NCBI RefSeq assembly: GCF_002290085.1
Contig: NZ_CP023173.1
Coordinates: 212,501-276,500 of the forward strand
Direction of reading: 5' to 3'
From: Mesoplasma chauliocola
Lineage (GTDB): Bacteria; Bacillota_I; Bacilli_A; Mycoplasmatales; Mycoplasmataceae
DNA: 64,000 nucleotides
Position 1 is the stretch's first letter; each line of letters opens with the position of its first letter. The position numbers and the translations under genes were made by a program. Of this stretch, positions 1-12,442 are shown in pieces. The notes under the pieces were generated by a model, which ran no database searches, had not been told where the DNA came from, and was given only the letters and a program-made list of their open reading frames with translations.

Positions 1-1648
<1,648 letters not shown>

Positions 1649-1719
1649 TTAGAAAAAAGAAGCAATTGAATATGTAATCATCTAGTATCCAGTTTTCAGA
1701 GAACAATTTATAAAAATGA

Positions 1720-1827
1720 TCTGGTGGTCATAGCATAGAGGTCACACCTGTTCCCATACCGAACACAGAAGTTAAGCTCTATAGCGTCGAAAATATTGCA
1801 TTGTGAGAAAATAGAACGCTGCCAGTT
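1720..1827 (+). rRNA. rrf: 5S ribosomal RNA
   Basis: A 5S gene follows 23S by about 70 bases, the usual operon order. The core CCATACCGAACACAGAAGTTAAG is present, and the ends pair as CTGG (about 1721) with CCAG (about 1825). It closely resembles mycoplasma 5S RNAs, which are about 107 nt. Exact ends are estimated from the terminal stem. Confidence 0.95.
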
Positions 1828-1832
1828 TATTA

Positions 1833-1860
1833 AAGAACCATTAAGGTTCTTTTTTATTTT
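1833..1860 (+). terminator. rRNA operon terminator
   Basis: Perfect hairpin AAGAACC-atta-GGTTCTT followed by a T-rich tail directly after 5S, ending the rRNA operon. Confidence 0.85.
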
Positions 1861-1909
1861 ATATTTGATAAAATAACTTAAACATATTATTAAATTGAAA
1901 GGTCAAGAT

Positions 1910-2752
1910 ATGAAAAAATTCATAGCATTTAGTGATTGTGATGGAACTTTATTATTTGATGATTACAAATTTTCTGAATATACAATTAATACAGTAAAAG
2001 ATGTATATGAAAATGGTAATTATTTAATACCAGTTACAGCAAGAACATTAAAAAATTTAAAAAGCATAGCTAAACAACTAAAAATTGATGAACTTGGAGG
2101 CATTATTGCAGGTAATAATGGAGCTCAAATTTATGACTTTAAAACTAATCAATATATTTTAAATAGCATTATTGATAAAAAAATGATTAAAGAGGTTTTT
2201 GAATTATATTATTCAGAAAATGATGAAGACAAAGAATGTAAAGTTAATTTCTCATGTGAAAATGTAATTTATTCTTTTGGAGAATCAGAAAATACAAAAA
2301 AATGAGCAGAAATAATGGAACAAGAATTTAAAGTTATTAAAAGTTATAGAGAAATCATTGAAGATGTTGTGAGCATTTCAATAATTACAAAAAAAGGAAC
2401 AAATTTGGAGGCATATTTACACCATTTTAATAAAATTAAAAATAAATATGGTGAACAATATAGAATTGATAATTATCACAATAGAGTTGTAAGTATAGCT
2501 CCTAAAGATATTGATAAAGGTTATGCAGTTGATATTATAAATAAATATTTAAATAATACTGGCAAATTTGTAACATATGGTTTTGGTGACAGTTATAATG
2601 ACTTTGCTTTACTTGCAGCAGTTGATTATGGTGTTGCTATGCAAAATGCTTTAGAAGAACTTAAAGAAAATGCTTATGATATAACAGATTACCCAAACTA
2701 TGATGATGGTGTAGCAAAATATATTAATGAAAAAATAATAAATAAAAAATAA
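1910..2752 (+). CDS. Cof-type HAD-superfamily phosphatase
   Basis: 280 aa, with an in-frame TGA (Trp) at 2303-2305. Motif I is DCDGT (D9, D11) and motif IV is GDSYND (about residues 226-231), with a conserved Lys (about 203) in between. This is the Cof/YbiV-like HAD IIB pattern of small sugar-phosphate or cofactor phosphatases. These are soluble Mg-dependent enzymes and the substrate cannot be told from sequence. ATG 1910 is preferred over the TTG at 1895 because AAAGG lies 7 bases before the ATG. It is a single gene between the rRNA terminator and its own terminator. Confidence 0.85.
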
Positions 2753-2753
2753 A

Positions 2754-2797
2754 TTAAGAATCCTATTACTAACTCATGGTTAAGGATTCTTAATTTC
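2754..2797 (+). terminator. Rho-independent terminator after HAD gene
   Basis: TTAAGAATCCT and AGGATTCTTAA form an 11-bp stem with a loop of about 19 bases, followed by a T-rich stretch. Confidence 0.75.
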
Positions 2798-2860
2798 TTT
2801 ATGAAATGATATTTTTTTATTTTATAATAACAATATAAAAGAAAAAAAGAGGAATAAAAC

Positions 2861-3823
2861 ATGTACGCTTTTGATTATGAAGATATTCAGTTAATACCAA
2901 ATAAATGTATTGTTAACTCAAGAAGTGAATGTAATACATCAGTAACTTTAGGTAAATTTACTTTTAAAATGCCAGTTGTGCCTGCGAACATGGCAACCGT
3001 TATAAATGAAGAAATTAGTGAAAAACTTGCTGAACAAAGTTATTTTTATGTTATGCATAGATTTGATTTTGATGCTATTTCATTTATTAAAAAAATGAAA
3101 AGTAAAAGTTTAATTTCATCAATTAGTGTTGGAGTAAAAAAACAAGATTTTAAATTAATTGAAGAATTAAGTAAATTAGATTTAATTCCAGAGTATATAA
3201 CTATTGATATAGCTCATGGGCATGCTAATAGTGTTAGAGAGATGATTGAACATATAAGAAAGTATATGTCTGATAGTACATTTATTATTGCTGGTAATGT
3301 AGCAACACCACAAGCTGTTAGAGATTTAGAATATTGAGGAGCAGATGCAACAAAAGTTGGAGTTGGTCCTGGTAAAGTTTGTATTACAAAACTAAAAACA
3401 GGTTTTGGAACAGGTGGTTGACAACTTGGAGCTATAAAATGATGTAGTAAAGCAGCTACAAAACCAATAATTGCTGATGGTGGATTAAGAGTCAATGGAG
3501 ATATAGCAAAATCAATTAGGTTTGGAGCAACAATGTGTATGATTGGTAGCTTATTTGCTGCTCATGAAGAATCACCTGGCAAAAATGTTGTTGTTAATGA
3601 TATTTTATATAAAGAATACTATGGTAGTGCTAGTGAATATAATAAAGGTGAAAAAAGATATGTAGAAGGGAAAAAAGAACTTATTAAAGTACGTGGTAAG
3701 TTAATGGACACATACAGAGAAATGCAAGAGGATTTACAATCTTCAATTTCATATGCTGGTGGTAAAAAACTAAAAGCCATTAAAAATGTTGATTACGTTA
3801 TTTTAAAAACAAGCAATTTTTAA
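2861..3823 (+). CDS. guaC: GMP reductase
   Basis: 320 aa, reading through TGA codons near 3335, 3419 and 3440. It belongs to the IMPDH/GMPR TIM-barrel family: the substrate loop GPGKVC carries the catalytic Cys (C174), and there is no CBS insertion, which with the overall length favours GMP reductase over IMP dehydrogenase. GMP reductase converts GMP to IMP with NADPH, letting a purine auxotroph interconvert salvaged guanine and adenine nucleotides. The start has a GAGGA Shine-Dalgarno (SD). The merR gene starts 8 bases after its stop, so the two are probably cotranscribed. Confidence 0.9.
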
Positions 3824-3831
3824 TTAAACTT

Positions 3832-4326
3832 ATGAATAATATAAATAAAACAATAATACAAGACAATGAACTTGCTAAAAATAATATCAAATCTCTAAAT
3901 AAGCAAAAACTAGGAATAAAAGAAATAGCAACTATTTTTGATGTTTCAGAACAAACAATTAGATTTTATGATTCTAAAGGCTTACTTCCATTTTTTGAAA
4001 GAGAAGATAATAACTATCGCTATGTAACTGTTGAAAATTTACAGTGATTTAAAATGGTTTTCTTATTAAGATCAGCTGGAATGGAAATAAAAAATATTAA
4101 AGAATATATTAATCTTTGTATGGAAGGTGACTCAACTGTTCCACAAAGATTGAAAATAATTCAAGATCAAAAGAAAGATTTAGTTTTTAAAATTAAAGGA
4201 CTTCAGTCTGAATTAGAGCTTCTAACAAGCAAAGAAAAGCATTATAAAAAGATTCTTGAAGAGAATATACTTGATGAATGGAATCCAGTTAATTTTCAAG
4301 AAATAATTGAAAAAAAACTAAAATAA
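3832..4326 (+). CDS. MerR-family transcriptional regulator
   Basis: 164 aa with one in-frame TGA (4048-4050). The N-terminal winged helix-turn-helix (about residues 25-95) has the MerR hallmarks IKEIATIFDVSEQTIRFYDSKGLL and a YRYVT wing. The rest is a dimerising helix (about 115-150). There is no C-terminal metal-binding Cys cluster, so it looks like the aldehyde- or thiol-responsive AdhR/NmlR-like subgroup and not a metal sensor. Its probable target is the MerR-type promoter 10 bases downstream that drives two SDR oxidoreductases. The effector is unknown. Confidence 0.9.
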
Positions 4327-4336
4327 TATTTTTTGC

Positions 4337-4367
4337 TTGCCTTATAGTAACTATAATGTTTTACAAT
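4337..4367 (+). promoter_or_regulatory. MerR-type promoter with operator dyad
   Basis: -35 TTGCCT (4337-4342) and -10 TACAAT (4362-4367) are separated by exactly 19 bp, the overlong spacer typical of MerR-activated promoters. The spacer holds a perfect inverted repeat TTATAGT-A-ACTATAA (4342-4356). It sits between the MerR gene and the first SDR gene, so it is the expected operator. Confidence 0.8.
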
Positions 4368-4399
4368 TAATTTTGTAATCAAATAAAGGAGATTTAAAT

Positions 4400-5239
4400 A
4401 TGAAAAATAAAGTTTGATTTGTAACAGGAGCCGGACAAGGAATTGGACTAGTAGTTACTAAAGAATTATTAAAAAGAGGGCATAAAGTTATTGCGACAAG
4501 TCGTAATAAATCTAAAATAGAAGAAGCAATAGGGACAAATGAAAACTTATTAGCTTTATCAGTAGATATTAAAGATTTAAAAGCTGTCGAAAGTGCAGTT
4601 AAATCAGGAGTTGAAAAATTTGGAGAAATCGATGTTTTATTAAACAATGCAGGTTATTCACAAATGTGAACTTTTGAAGAAACAGATATGGAAGACATAA
4701 AAGGAAACATCGAAACTAACTTAATTGGTACTTTAAATGTTACTCATGCAGTTTTACCAGTAATGCGTAAACAAAAACATGGACACATTTATATTACTTC
4801 ATCAGCTTGAGGATATGGTACTGTTCCTTACAATAGTGTGTATGCTGTTGTTAAATTTGGTTTAGATGGATTCGCAGAATCAATTAGCCATGAATTAAAA
4901 ACTGTAGGAATTAGTATTTCAAGTATTAAACCTGGTGGAGTAAGAACAAACTTCTTAACATCAGATTCATTACAAACTGGTAAATCAACAATTGAAGAAT
5001 ATGCAGCAGGTAGAGATGAATGAGTTAACACAGTTAAATCATGAAATGGTTACCAAGATGGAAATCCACAAAAATATGCAGAATTTATTATTGGATTAAC
5101 AGAAAAAGATTCAGTTCCTCCAATGCACATTTTTGCAGGTAGAGATTCTTATGAAATTGCTAAAAACAAAATTGCTGCAGTTCAAAAAGATATGGATGAA
5201 TTAGAAGCTCAAGCAACTAATTTACATTTTGAAAATTAA
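4400..5239 (+). CDS. Short-chain dehydrogenase/reductase, copy 1
   Basis: 279 aa, several TGA Trp codons. The N-terminal Rossmann motif TGAGQGIG (residues 9-16), the LLNNAG motif and the catalytic Y148-x3-K152 are all present, so it should be an active NAD(P)-dependent classical SDR. The substrate is unknown; the regulator family next door suggests a carbonyl or electrophile. SD AAAGGAG. It is the first gene after the MerR-type promoter and is a tandem paralogue of the next gene, sharing the start MKNKVWFxTGAxQG and long internal blocks. Confidence 0.88.
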
Positions 5240-5255
5240 TTAAGGATAAATAAGA

Positions 5256-6092
5256 ATGAAAAATAAAGTATGATTTATTACCGGAGCAAGTCAAGGATTT
5301 GGTTTAGGGATAACAAAAAAACTTTTAGAGCAAGGACATCAAGTAGCTGCAACTACTAGAAATCCCCAAAAATTAATTGATGAATTAGGGGCAAATGAAA
5401 ACTTATTAGCTTTAAAAGTAGATCTTTCAAATCAGAAGGAAATAGATACAGCTGTTGAGCAAACTGTTGCTAAGTTTGGAACAATTGACATTTTGTTAAA
5501 CAATGCTGGATATGGTCAACTATGAACATTTGAAGAATCAACAGATCAACAAATTAGAGATTGTTTTGAAATAAACTTTTTTGGAACAATTAATGTTACT
5601 CGTGCAGTTTTACCAGTAATGCGTAAACAAAAATATGGACATATATTTACAACTTCATCAATTTGAGGATATGTAGGTGTTCCTTATAATAGTACTTATG
5701 CAGCCGTTAAATTTGCAACTGATGGTTGAACAGAATCAATTAGTCATGAACTAAAACCTTTTGGTATCACTGTTTCATGTATTAAACCAGGTGGATTTAG
5801 AACAAACTTTTTAAGTTCTGGATCACTAATCACTGGTGAAGAAACAATTGCTGATTACAAAGAGGGCAGAGATGAATGATTTAATAATTTAGCATCATTT
5901 GACAAACAACAAGATGGAGATCCAGAAAGATATTGTGATTTCGTTATCAATATTACTAAAAATGAAAATGTTCCTCCAATTCATATTTTCACTGGTAGAG
6001 ATTCATATCAATACGCTGAAGAAAAAATAAAACAAATTAGAGAAGACATGGAAACTATCAAAACTGAAGCAACAGATTTACACGTTAGATAA
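5256..6092 (+). CDS. Short-chain dehydrogenase/reductase, copy 2
   Basis: 278 aa, the tandem duplicate of the preceding SDR, 16 bases downstream. It keeps TGASQGFG at the NAD(P) site, LLNNAGYG, and the catalytic Tyr-x3-Lys in TYAAVK. Identity to copy 1 is high but the C-terminal third and the region around residues 60-110 have diverged, so this is an old duplication that may have split substrate range. SD is AAGGA. The operon ends at the hairpin just after its stop. Confidence 0.88.
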
Positions 6093-6095
6093 GCT

Positions 6096-6120
6096 AAAAC
6101 CAACTATGTTGGTTTTTTAT
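6096..6120 (+). terminator. Terminator of SDR operon
   Basis: Perfect 9-bp stem AAAACCAAC-TAT-GTTGGTTTT followed by T-rich sequence. Confidence 0.85.
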
Positions 6121-6195
6121 TATTTATTTAATCTTTTATTAAATAAAGTTAAAGTAATAAATAAGGTTTTTAGTATAATTAATAAGTATTCTTAA

Positions 6196-7188
<993 letters not shown>

Positions 7189-7237
7189 GAAAAAATAATT
7201 TAAAATATATATTGAAAAAGTACATAGGAGAAAATAA

Positions 7238-8674
7238 ATGAACAAGAAAGAATTACAAGCGCGTGTAAAACGTACTAAAATTATTACTACAACTGGTCCA
7301 TCAACAAACGAACCAGCGCAAATAAAAGAATTATTCGAAAATGGAATGACAACAATTCGTTTAAACTTTTCACATGGTGATTTTGAAGAACAAGGTTACA
7401 GAATTGCTGGAGCTAAAAAAGTTAGAGAAGAATTAGGAAAACCAGTTTCTATTTTATTAGATACAAAAGGACCAGAAATTCGTGTTGGTAAATTTGTAGA
7501 TGGAAAACAAGAAGTAAATGCTAACCAACCAATTACTATTTACACAGATGCTGAATCATTTAAAAATAAAGAATGTTTATCAGGAGAAATGACTGTTGCT
7601 TATGACATGTCAGTTGACTTAAAAATTGGAGATACAATTTTAATTGATGATGGTAAATTAGAAATGACAGTTGAAGAAGTTAAACCAGGTATTGTTAAAG
7701 CAATAGCTTTCAATAGCCACTTAGTTAAAACAAACAAACGTGTAAACTTACCAGGTGTTGATTTCTCAATGCCATTCTTAGCTGAAAAAGATATTAATGA
7801 TATTAAATATGGAGTTGAGCAAGGTGTTGATTATATCGCTGCATCATTTGTTAACTCTGCAGAAAACGTAAAAGAAATCCGTGATATTTTAGCAGAAGCT
7901 AATGGATCAGATATTCAAATTATTTCAAAAATTGAATCACAAGTTGGAATTGACAACATTGATGCAATTATTGAAGCTTCTGATGGAATTATGATTGCTC
8001 GTGGAGATTTAGGGTTAGAAATCCCTTACTATGACGTACCATACTGAGAAAAAATTATTATTAGAAAATGTCGTGAAGCTGGTAAAGTTGTTATCGTTGC
8101 TACTCAAATGTTAGAAACTATGACAGAAAACCCAGCGCCTACAAGAGCAGAAGTAACTGACGTTTATTTCGCTACTGAATTAGGAGCAGATGCAACTATG
8201 TTATCTGGAGAATCAGCTGCTGGAGACTACCCATTTATTACTGTTAATACAATGGCTACAATTAACAAACGCGCTGAAATTGAATTCTACAAAAAAGCTT
8301 ACTACCAAACTCAATTAGAAAATGCTAAAAAAACTACAAGTGGTCCACGTGCAGATATCGCAATGGATTTAGCAGAAAGAACTCGTGATGGACAATATGA
8401 ATTTGCTGTTGTTTTATCAAGAACTGGAGCTTTATTAAAAACAATTTCAAAATTTAGACCAAACGTAACTATTTTAGGAGTTAGTGAATCAGAAAGATTA
8501 TGAACTGCATTCGGTGTATGACATTCAATCTTTATGAATAAAACAGCTAACTTATTAGAATTAGAAGAAAACAATACTGAAATCTCAAAAATTGCTAAAT
8601 TATGAGGAGCAAAAGAAGGATCAAAAATCTTAGTTGTAAGAAACAAAGATATTCGTGAAATCACTGTTGCTTAA
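7238..8674 (+). CDS. pyk: Pyruvate kinase
   Basis: 478 aa. The TIM barrel with inserted B domain includes TTGPSTN near the N-terminus, LLDTKGPEIR, the active-site ISKIE lysine, ARGDLGLE and the signature MLETM...PTRAEVTDV; a C-terminal allosteric domain follows. It makes pyruvate and ATP from phosphoenolpyruvate, and also competes with PTS sugar uptake for PEP. There is no C-terminal PEP-utiliser domain as found in Bacillus. Codon use is richer in CG-ending codons (CGT, ATC, TAC) than in neighbours, consistent with high expression. Confidence 0.97.
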
Positions 8675-8690
8675 TTAGTGAAAACAAAAA

Positions 8691-8726
8691 AATAAATGAC
8701 AAGTAATTAATCGCTTGTCATTTATT
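8691..8726. terminator. Bidirectional terminator between pyk and the minus-strand gene
   Basis: AATAAATGACAAG pairs perfectly with CTTGTCATTTATT around a 10-base loop. It has an A-run before it and a T-run after it, so it can end both pyk and the convergent small gene. Confidence 0.85.
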
Positions 8727-8982
8727 TTTTAATTAGCAAAATTATGCTGTTATTTTTCTCTAGTTGTTTTTGACCTTTTTTATTTTTATAATTAACTTCA
8801 AGCTTTAATTCCTTTTTATTTGAAAGCAATAATTTTAACATTGTTGTTACTTTTTTATAATTTAAATTCTTAAATATGCCTTCATTAAATATTTCTTTAT
8901 TTGAATATAAACTATTCATTTTTTCAAAATTATTTTCTGAGAATGTAGCATAAAATTTCTTTAAAATCCCTTCTTTTTCCAT
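8722..8982 (-). CDS. Short NTF2/SnoaL-like protein, probably truncated
   Basis: 86 aa, low similarity. The N-terminal half (KFYATFSENNFEKMNSLY, then a FxNLNYKKVTTMLKLLL segment) matches the pattern of SnoaL-like NTF2-fold proteins, which normally run 110-130 aa. The C-terminal strands and the usual Asp/His pocket residues are absent, so it is either a degenerate remnant or a minimal family member. An AGAAGGA SD lies 13 bases from the start, rather far. It points toward pyk and shares its terminator. Confidence 0.5.
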   Translation of the reverse strand: MEKEGILKKFYATFSENNFEKMNSLYSNKEIFNEGIFKNLNYKKVTTMLKLLLSNKKELKLEVNYKNKKGQKQLEKNNSIILLIKK

Positions 8983-9063
8983 ACTTACATTTTTCCTTCT
9001 ATTTTTTCAAGTAATTTAATTGTATAACTTTTAAATATAGCTAAAAGTATGTATAATTATTTT

Positions 9064-9290
9064 TGAAAAGTGAATATTAATTAACATTTTTGGACACGAT
9101 ACTATTGATTCTTTTAAAGAGAGTTGTTGGTTGCTGAAAAACAATAAAGATAAATAGTTATTACTACCAATTAAATAATGTTACGTTGGGTGCGATAAAC
9201 CAAAATTGAGGTATTTAGCAGTATGTTAAATATGAATTAGGATGGTACCGCGTTAATTAACGCTCCTAAGTGTTATAGGAGCGTTTTTGT
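9064..9290 (+). promoter_or_regulatory. T-box leader (tRNA-Thr sensing) of thrS
   Basis: This 300-base gene-free stretch has a TATAAT -10 (9052-9057) and then a T-box leader. Features seen: the AGAGAGTTG Stem I segment (about 9118), a candidate Thr specifier ACC in the TTACTACCAATT stretch (about 9160-9171), the T-box AGGATGGTACCGCG (9239-9252), and a terminator CGCTCCTA-agtgt-TAGGAGCG (about 9261-9283) with a T tail. The known mechanism is that uncharged tRNA-Thr pairs with the specifier and, through its CCA end, with the TGGT of the T-box, favouring the antiterminator so thrS is transcribed when threonine is scarce. Confidence 0.9.
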
Positions 9291-9307
9291 TTTTTAAGGA
9301 GGAGAAT

Positions 9308-11242
9308 ATGAAAATAAAATTATTAGATGGGTCAATTAAAGAATTTGATCAAGCAATGAATATTAAATCAATTGCAGAAGCAATAGCAATAAGTTTAAAA
9401 AAAGCCACAATTGCAGCAAAAGTAAATGGTAGATATGTTTCTGTAGACCATGTAATTGAAAAGGATTCAACTTTAGAACTAATAACAAGTAGACATGATG
9501 ATTTTTATAAGGTTGTAAATTATACTGCTGCCTTTGTTACAGGTGTTGCTATTTCAGAATTGTATAAAGATGTTAAATTGGCAAAAGTGCTTTATAAAGA
9601 AGATGAATTAGAATATGGAATCACTTTTGAAGTTTCACCAAGAATTGGCTTAGAAGAATTACAAGCTATTCAAAATAAAGTAAATCAAATAATTAAGAAT
9701 GATTCAATTTTAGTAAAAAATGTTGACTTAAAAGAAGCTGAAGAAATATTTGCAACTTCAGAATATCAAAAATATTTAGCTAAGGAAATGTTTGAAACTT
9801 ATGGTAGTGTATCTATTTACACTTTAAATAATACTTCAATAGTTTCAAAACACCCGATTGCTTTAAATTTAAAAGCAATCAAAATAATTGAAGTTCAGCA
9901 ATTAACAGGTGAATATTGATTAAATGATTCAGAAAATATTATGTTGCAAAAAGTTCACGGAATGGCTGCTGATAGTATTGATGCATTAAACAATAAAAAA
10001 GAAATTTTAGAGGACAGAAGAAGTAGAGATCATAGAATAATTAATAAAACATTAAAAATATTTGGCTTTGACCATTTAGTTGGACCAGGATTACCGTTAT
10101 GAATGCCAAATGGAACAATTGTTAAAGAAGAGATAAAAAAATATCTTAAAGAAAAAGAATGAGAATATGATTTTATTAACGTTACAACACCAGTTATTGG
10201 TACAGTAGAACTATATAAAAAATCAGGGCACTGAGATCACTATGGTGAAGATATGTTCCAACCTTTTAATGGTGGTAGTGGGAGTGATGAGCAATTTATT
10301 TTAAGACCTATGAATTGTCCTCATCATGTGGCTGTTTATAAACAAGAACAAAGAAGTTATAGAGACTTGCCTTTAAGAATTGCTGAACATGCTTTACAAC
10401 ACAGATATGAATCAAGTGGTAGTTTAACTGGTTTAGAGCGTGTAAGAGCAATGGAATTAACAGATAGTCATATATTTGTTAGACCAGATCAAGTTGAAGA
10501 AGAATTTAAATCAATTTATAAAATGATTAATGAGGTTCTTCAAACTTTCAATATTCAAATTGATTATTTAAGTTTAAGTTTAAGAGACCCTGAAGACAAA
10601 GTTAAATATTATCAAGATGACAAAATGTGAGATGAAGCTGAAGCAGCGCTTGAAAAGGTTTTACAAGATTTAAATATTGATTATAAAAAATGTATTGGAG
10701 AAGCTGCATTTTATGGGCCTAAGTTAGATATTCAAATTAAAACTGCTCAAAATCATGAAATTACTGTTTCAACAATTCAACTAGACTTTTTATTACCGAA
10801 AAAATTTGATGTAACTTACATTGACCAAAATCAAGAATTTAAAACCCCAATAATGATTCATAGAGGGTTGATTGGAACTTATGAAAGATTCATAGCAACA
10901 TTATTAGAGCAAACAAAAGGTGTTTTACCTTTATGATTAGCACCAAACCAAATTCAAATTATCCCAGTTGGAAGTCAAGAGAATAATGAATATGCAAATG
11001 AAATAAGAAAACTATTTAAAAAAGACTTTATTAGAACACATGTTGATTTAAGAGATGAAAGATTAAGTTATAAAATACGTGATGCTCAAACAAGTAAAAT
11101 CCCATATCAGTTAGTTATTGGTGATCAAGAAAGAAAAGATAAATCAGTAACATACCGTAAATATGGAAGTGAAGAACAAATAACTATTAAATTACAAGAA
11201 TTTAAAAATATGATACTAGATATTATTTGTAATAAAAAATAG
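9308..11242 (+). CDS. thrS: Threonine--tRNA ligase with degenerate editing site
   Basis: 644 aa with many TGA Trp codons. Domains in order: TGS (1-60), N2 editing-type domain (about 65-215), class II catalytic core with the zinc-site MNCPHH, and the C-terminal anticodon domain. The editing domain has lost its chemistry: the HxxxH motif reads NYTAA (71-75) and the Cys of the second motif is gone although H182 remains. The catalytic core looks intact. ATG 9308 follows a strong AAGGAGG; an upstream in-frame codon at 9287 lies inside the T-box terminator tail and was rejected. Expression is controlled by the leader above. Confidence 0.95.
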
Positions 11243-11284
11243 TTTGAGTTAAACTTAAATATGCATAGAAAAGGAAAAAATATT

Positions 11285-11593
11285 ATGGCAGAAATGATAA
11301 AAGTAACAACAAAGGAAGAATTTAATAAAATTATTAGCGAAGGAAAAACATTTGTAGATTTCAATGCTACATGATGTGGACCATGTAAAATGCAAATGCC
11401 TTTAGTACACATGCTTGCACAAAAAACTCAAGGAGTTAAGTTTGTAGATTTAGATGTTGATTTAGTTCCTGAAGTTGCTAAAGAATACCAAGTAATGTCT
11501 ATTCCAACTTTAATGTTATTTGAAGAAGGTAAAGAAACTAAAAAGAATGTAGGATTTATGGATCCAACAAAATTAGATAATTTCATTAAATAG
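11285..11593 (+). CDS. trxA: Thioredoxin
   Basis: 102 aa, the standard length. The active site is WCGPC (residues 30-34), its Trp encoded by TGA, and the cis-Pro motif SIPTL is present. It is a cytosolic disulfide reductase, the reductant for enzymes such as ribonucleotide reductase. Start ATG 11285 has an AAAGGA SD and lies 42 bases after thrS; no terminator is evident between them. Confidence 0.96.
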
Positions 11594-11599
11594 TTTATT

Positions 11600-11625
11600 A
11601 AGACCACTAGTTGGTCTTTTATTTT
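11600..11625 (+). terminator. Terminator after trxA
   Basis: AAGACCA-ctagt-TGGTCTT stem followed by TTATTTT. Confidence 0.8.
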
Positions 11626-11638
11626 GGAAAAAAATCCA

Positions 11639-11735
11639 TATAATTTAAAATAAACAGTAACTTTTTAAAAAACTAATTTAGTTATTTGGTTTTTTTTGGT
11701 TTTTTTTGGTAACATGAAATTAGAAAGGGTTTTTT
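11639..11735 (+). promoter_or_regulatory. Promoter and leader of fructose operon with 10-bp tandem repeat
   Basis: A TATAAT -10 box lies at 11639-11644. Downstream is a small hairpin AACTA-ATT-TAGTT (about 11675), then two exact copies of GGTTTTTTTT ending in GGT (11688-11710), then the fruR SD (AAAGGG). Hairpin plus T-runs resembles a weak attenuator; the 10-bp period could instead be a DeoR-type operator. Neither is proven. Confidence 0.45.
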
Positions 11736-12428
11736 ATGATTAAGAAACAAAGACAAAATAACATTTTAAATTATTTAAAAGGAAAGAAAATAGTTTCAAT
11801 AGAAACCCTTTCAAATGAATTGTTAATTCCTTTAACAACTTTAAGAAGAGATCTTCAGGATTTAGAAACTGAAGAAAAGATTATTAAGTTGCATGGAGGA
11901 GTTGAATATAAAGAGCCATCATTTATCTACGAAGACTTTTTTGAAAAGAAAATTAAAGATAATGTTAAAGAAAAAGAAGAAATCGCTAAAAAAGCAATTA
12001 AGTTTATAAATAAAAATGATTCGATTTTTATTGACTCAGGTTCAAATGGTTACTTTATAGCTAAAAATTTAAAAGCTGAGTTAAATTTGCAAATAGTTAC
12101 AAATTCAATTTACAATGTCTTAGAGCTTATTAAAAAGGGCCACCAAAATGTTTACTTATTAGGTGGTAAATTTACAAATGTAACTGGAGCTATATTAGGC
12201 TTTGAAGCTATTGAAGCTTTAAAAAATTACAATTTTGATAAGGCATTTTTAGGTATAAACGCAGTTGATGAAGAAGGAAATATTTATACAACTAGTCCAG
12301 AACATGCACAAATAAAAGTAGAAGTAATTAAAAATTCAAGAGAAAGCTTTGGATTAGCTGACTCAAGTAAATTTTATAGAAAATCATTCTATAAATTTGC
12401 AGACAAAGAATTAATTAAAATAATATAA
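11736..12428 (+). CDS. fruR: DeoR-family regulator of fructose operon
   Basis: 230 aa. The N-terminal DeoR helix-turn-helix (about residues 5-55; IVSIETLSNEL then TTLRRDLQDLE) is followed by the LHGGV linker and the sugar-phosphate sensing isomerase-like domain with DSGSN and GG-K signatures. The usual role is repression of the fructose operon, relieved by fructose 1-phosphate or 1,6-bisphosphate. It is the first gene of fruR-fruK-fruA, only 14 bases before fruK, so it is autoregulated if it binds its own leader. Confidence 0.88.
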   Translation: MIKKQRQNNILNYLKGKKIVSIETLSNELLIPLTTLRRDLQDLETEEKIIKLHGGVEYKEPSFIYEDFFEKKIKDNVKEKEEIAKKAIKFINKNDSIFIDSGSNGYFIAKNLKAELNLQIVTNSIYNVLELIKKGHQNVYLLGGKFTNVTGAILGFEAIEALKNYNFDKAFLGINAVDEEGNIYTTSPEHAQIKVEVIKNSRESFGLADSSKFYRKSFYKFADKELIKII

Positions 12429-12442
12429 AAAGAGGAAATAAA

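Noticed and set aside
1895-2752. Apparent split of the HAD gene (and dozens of others) into two fragments
   Set aside because: The break is a TGA codon in frame; with TGA as Trp the reading frame is continuous, so these are not pseudogenes.
3214-3495. 93-codon minus-strand frame
   Set aside because: Shadow of guaC, which is clearly coding on the plus strand; the same applies to minus frames within SDR, pyk, thrS, fruA, rny, plsX and smc.
9287-9307. Upstream in-frame start for thrS
   Set aside because: It lies in the T-run of the T-box terminator; the AAGGAGG precedes ATG 9308.
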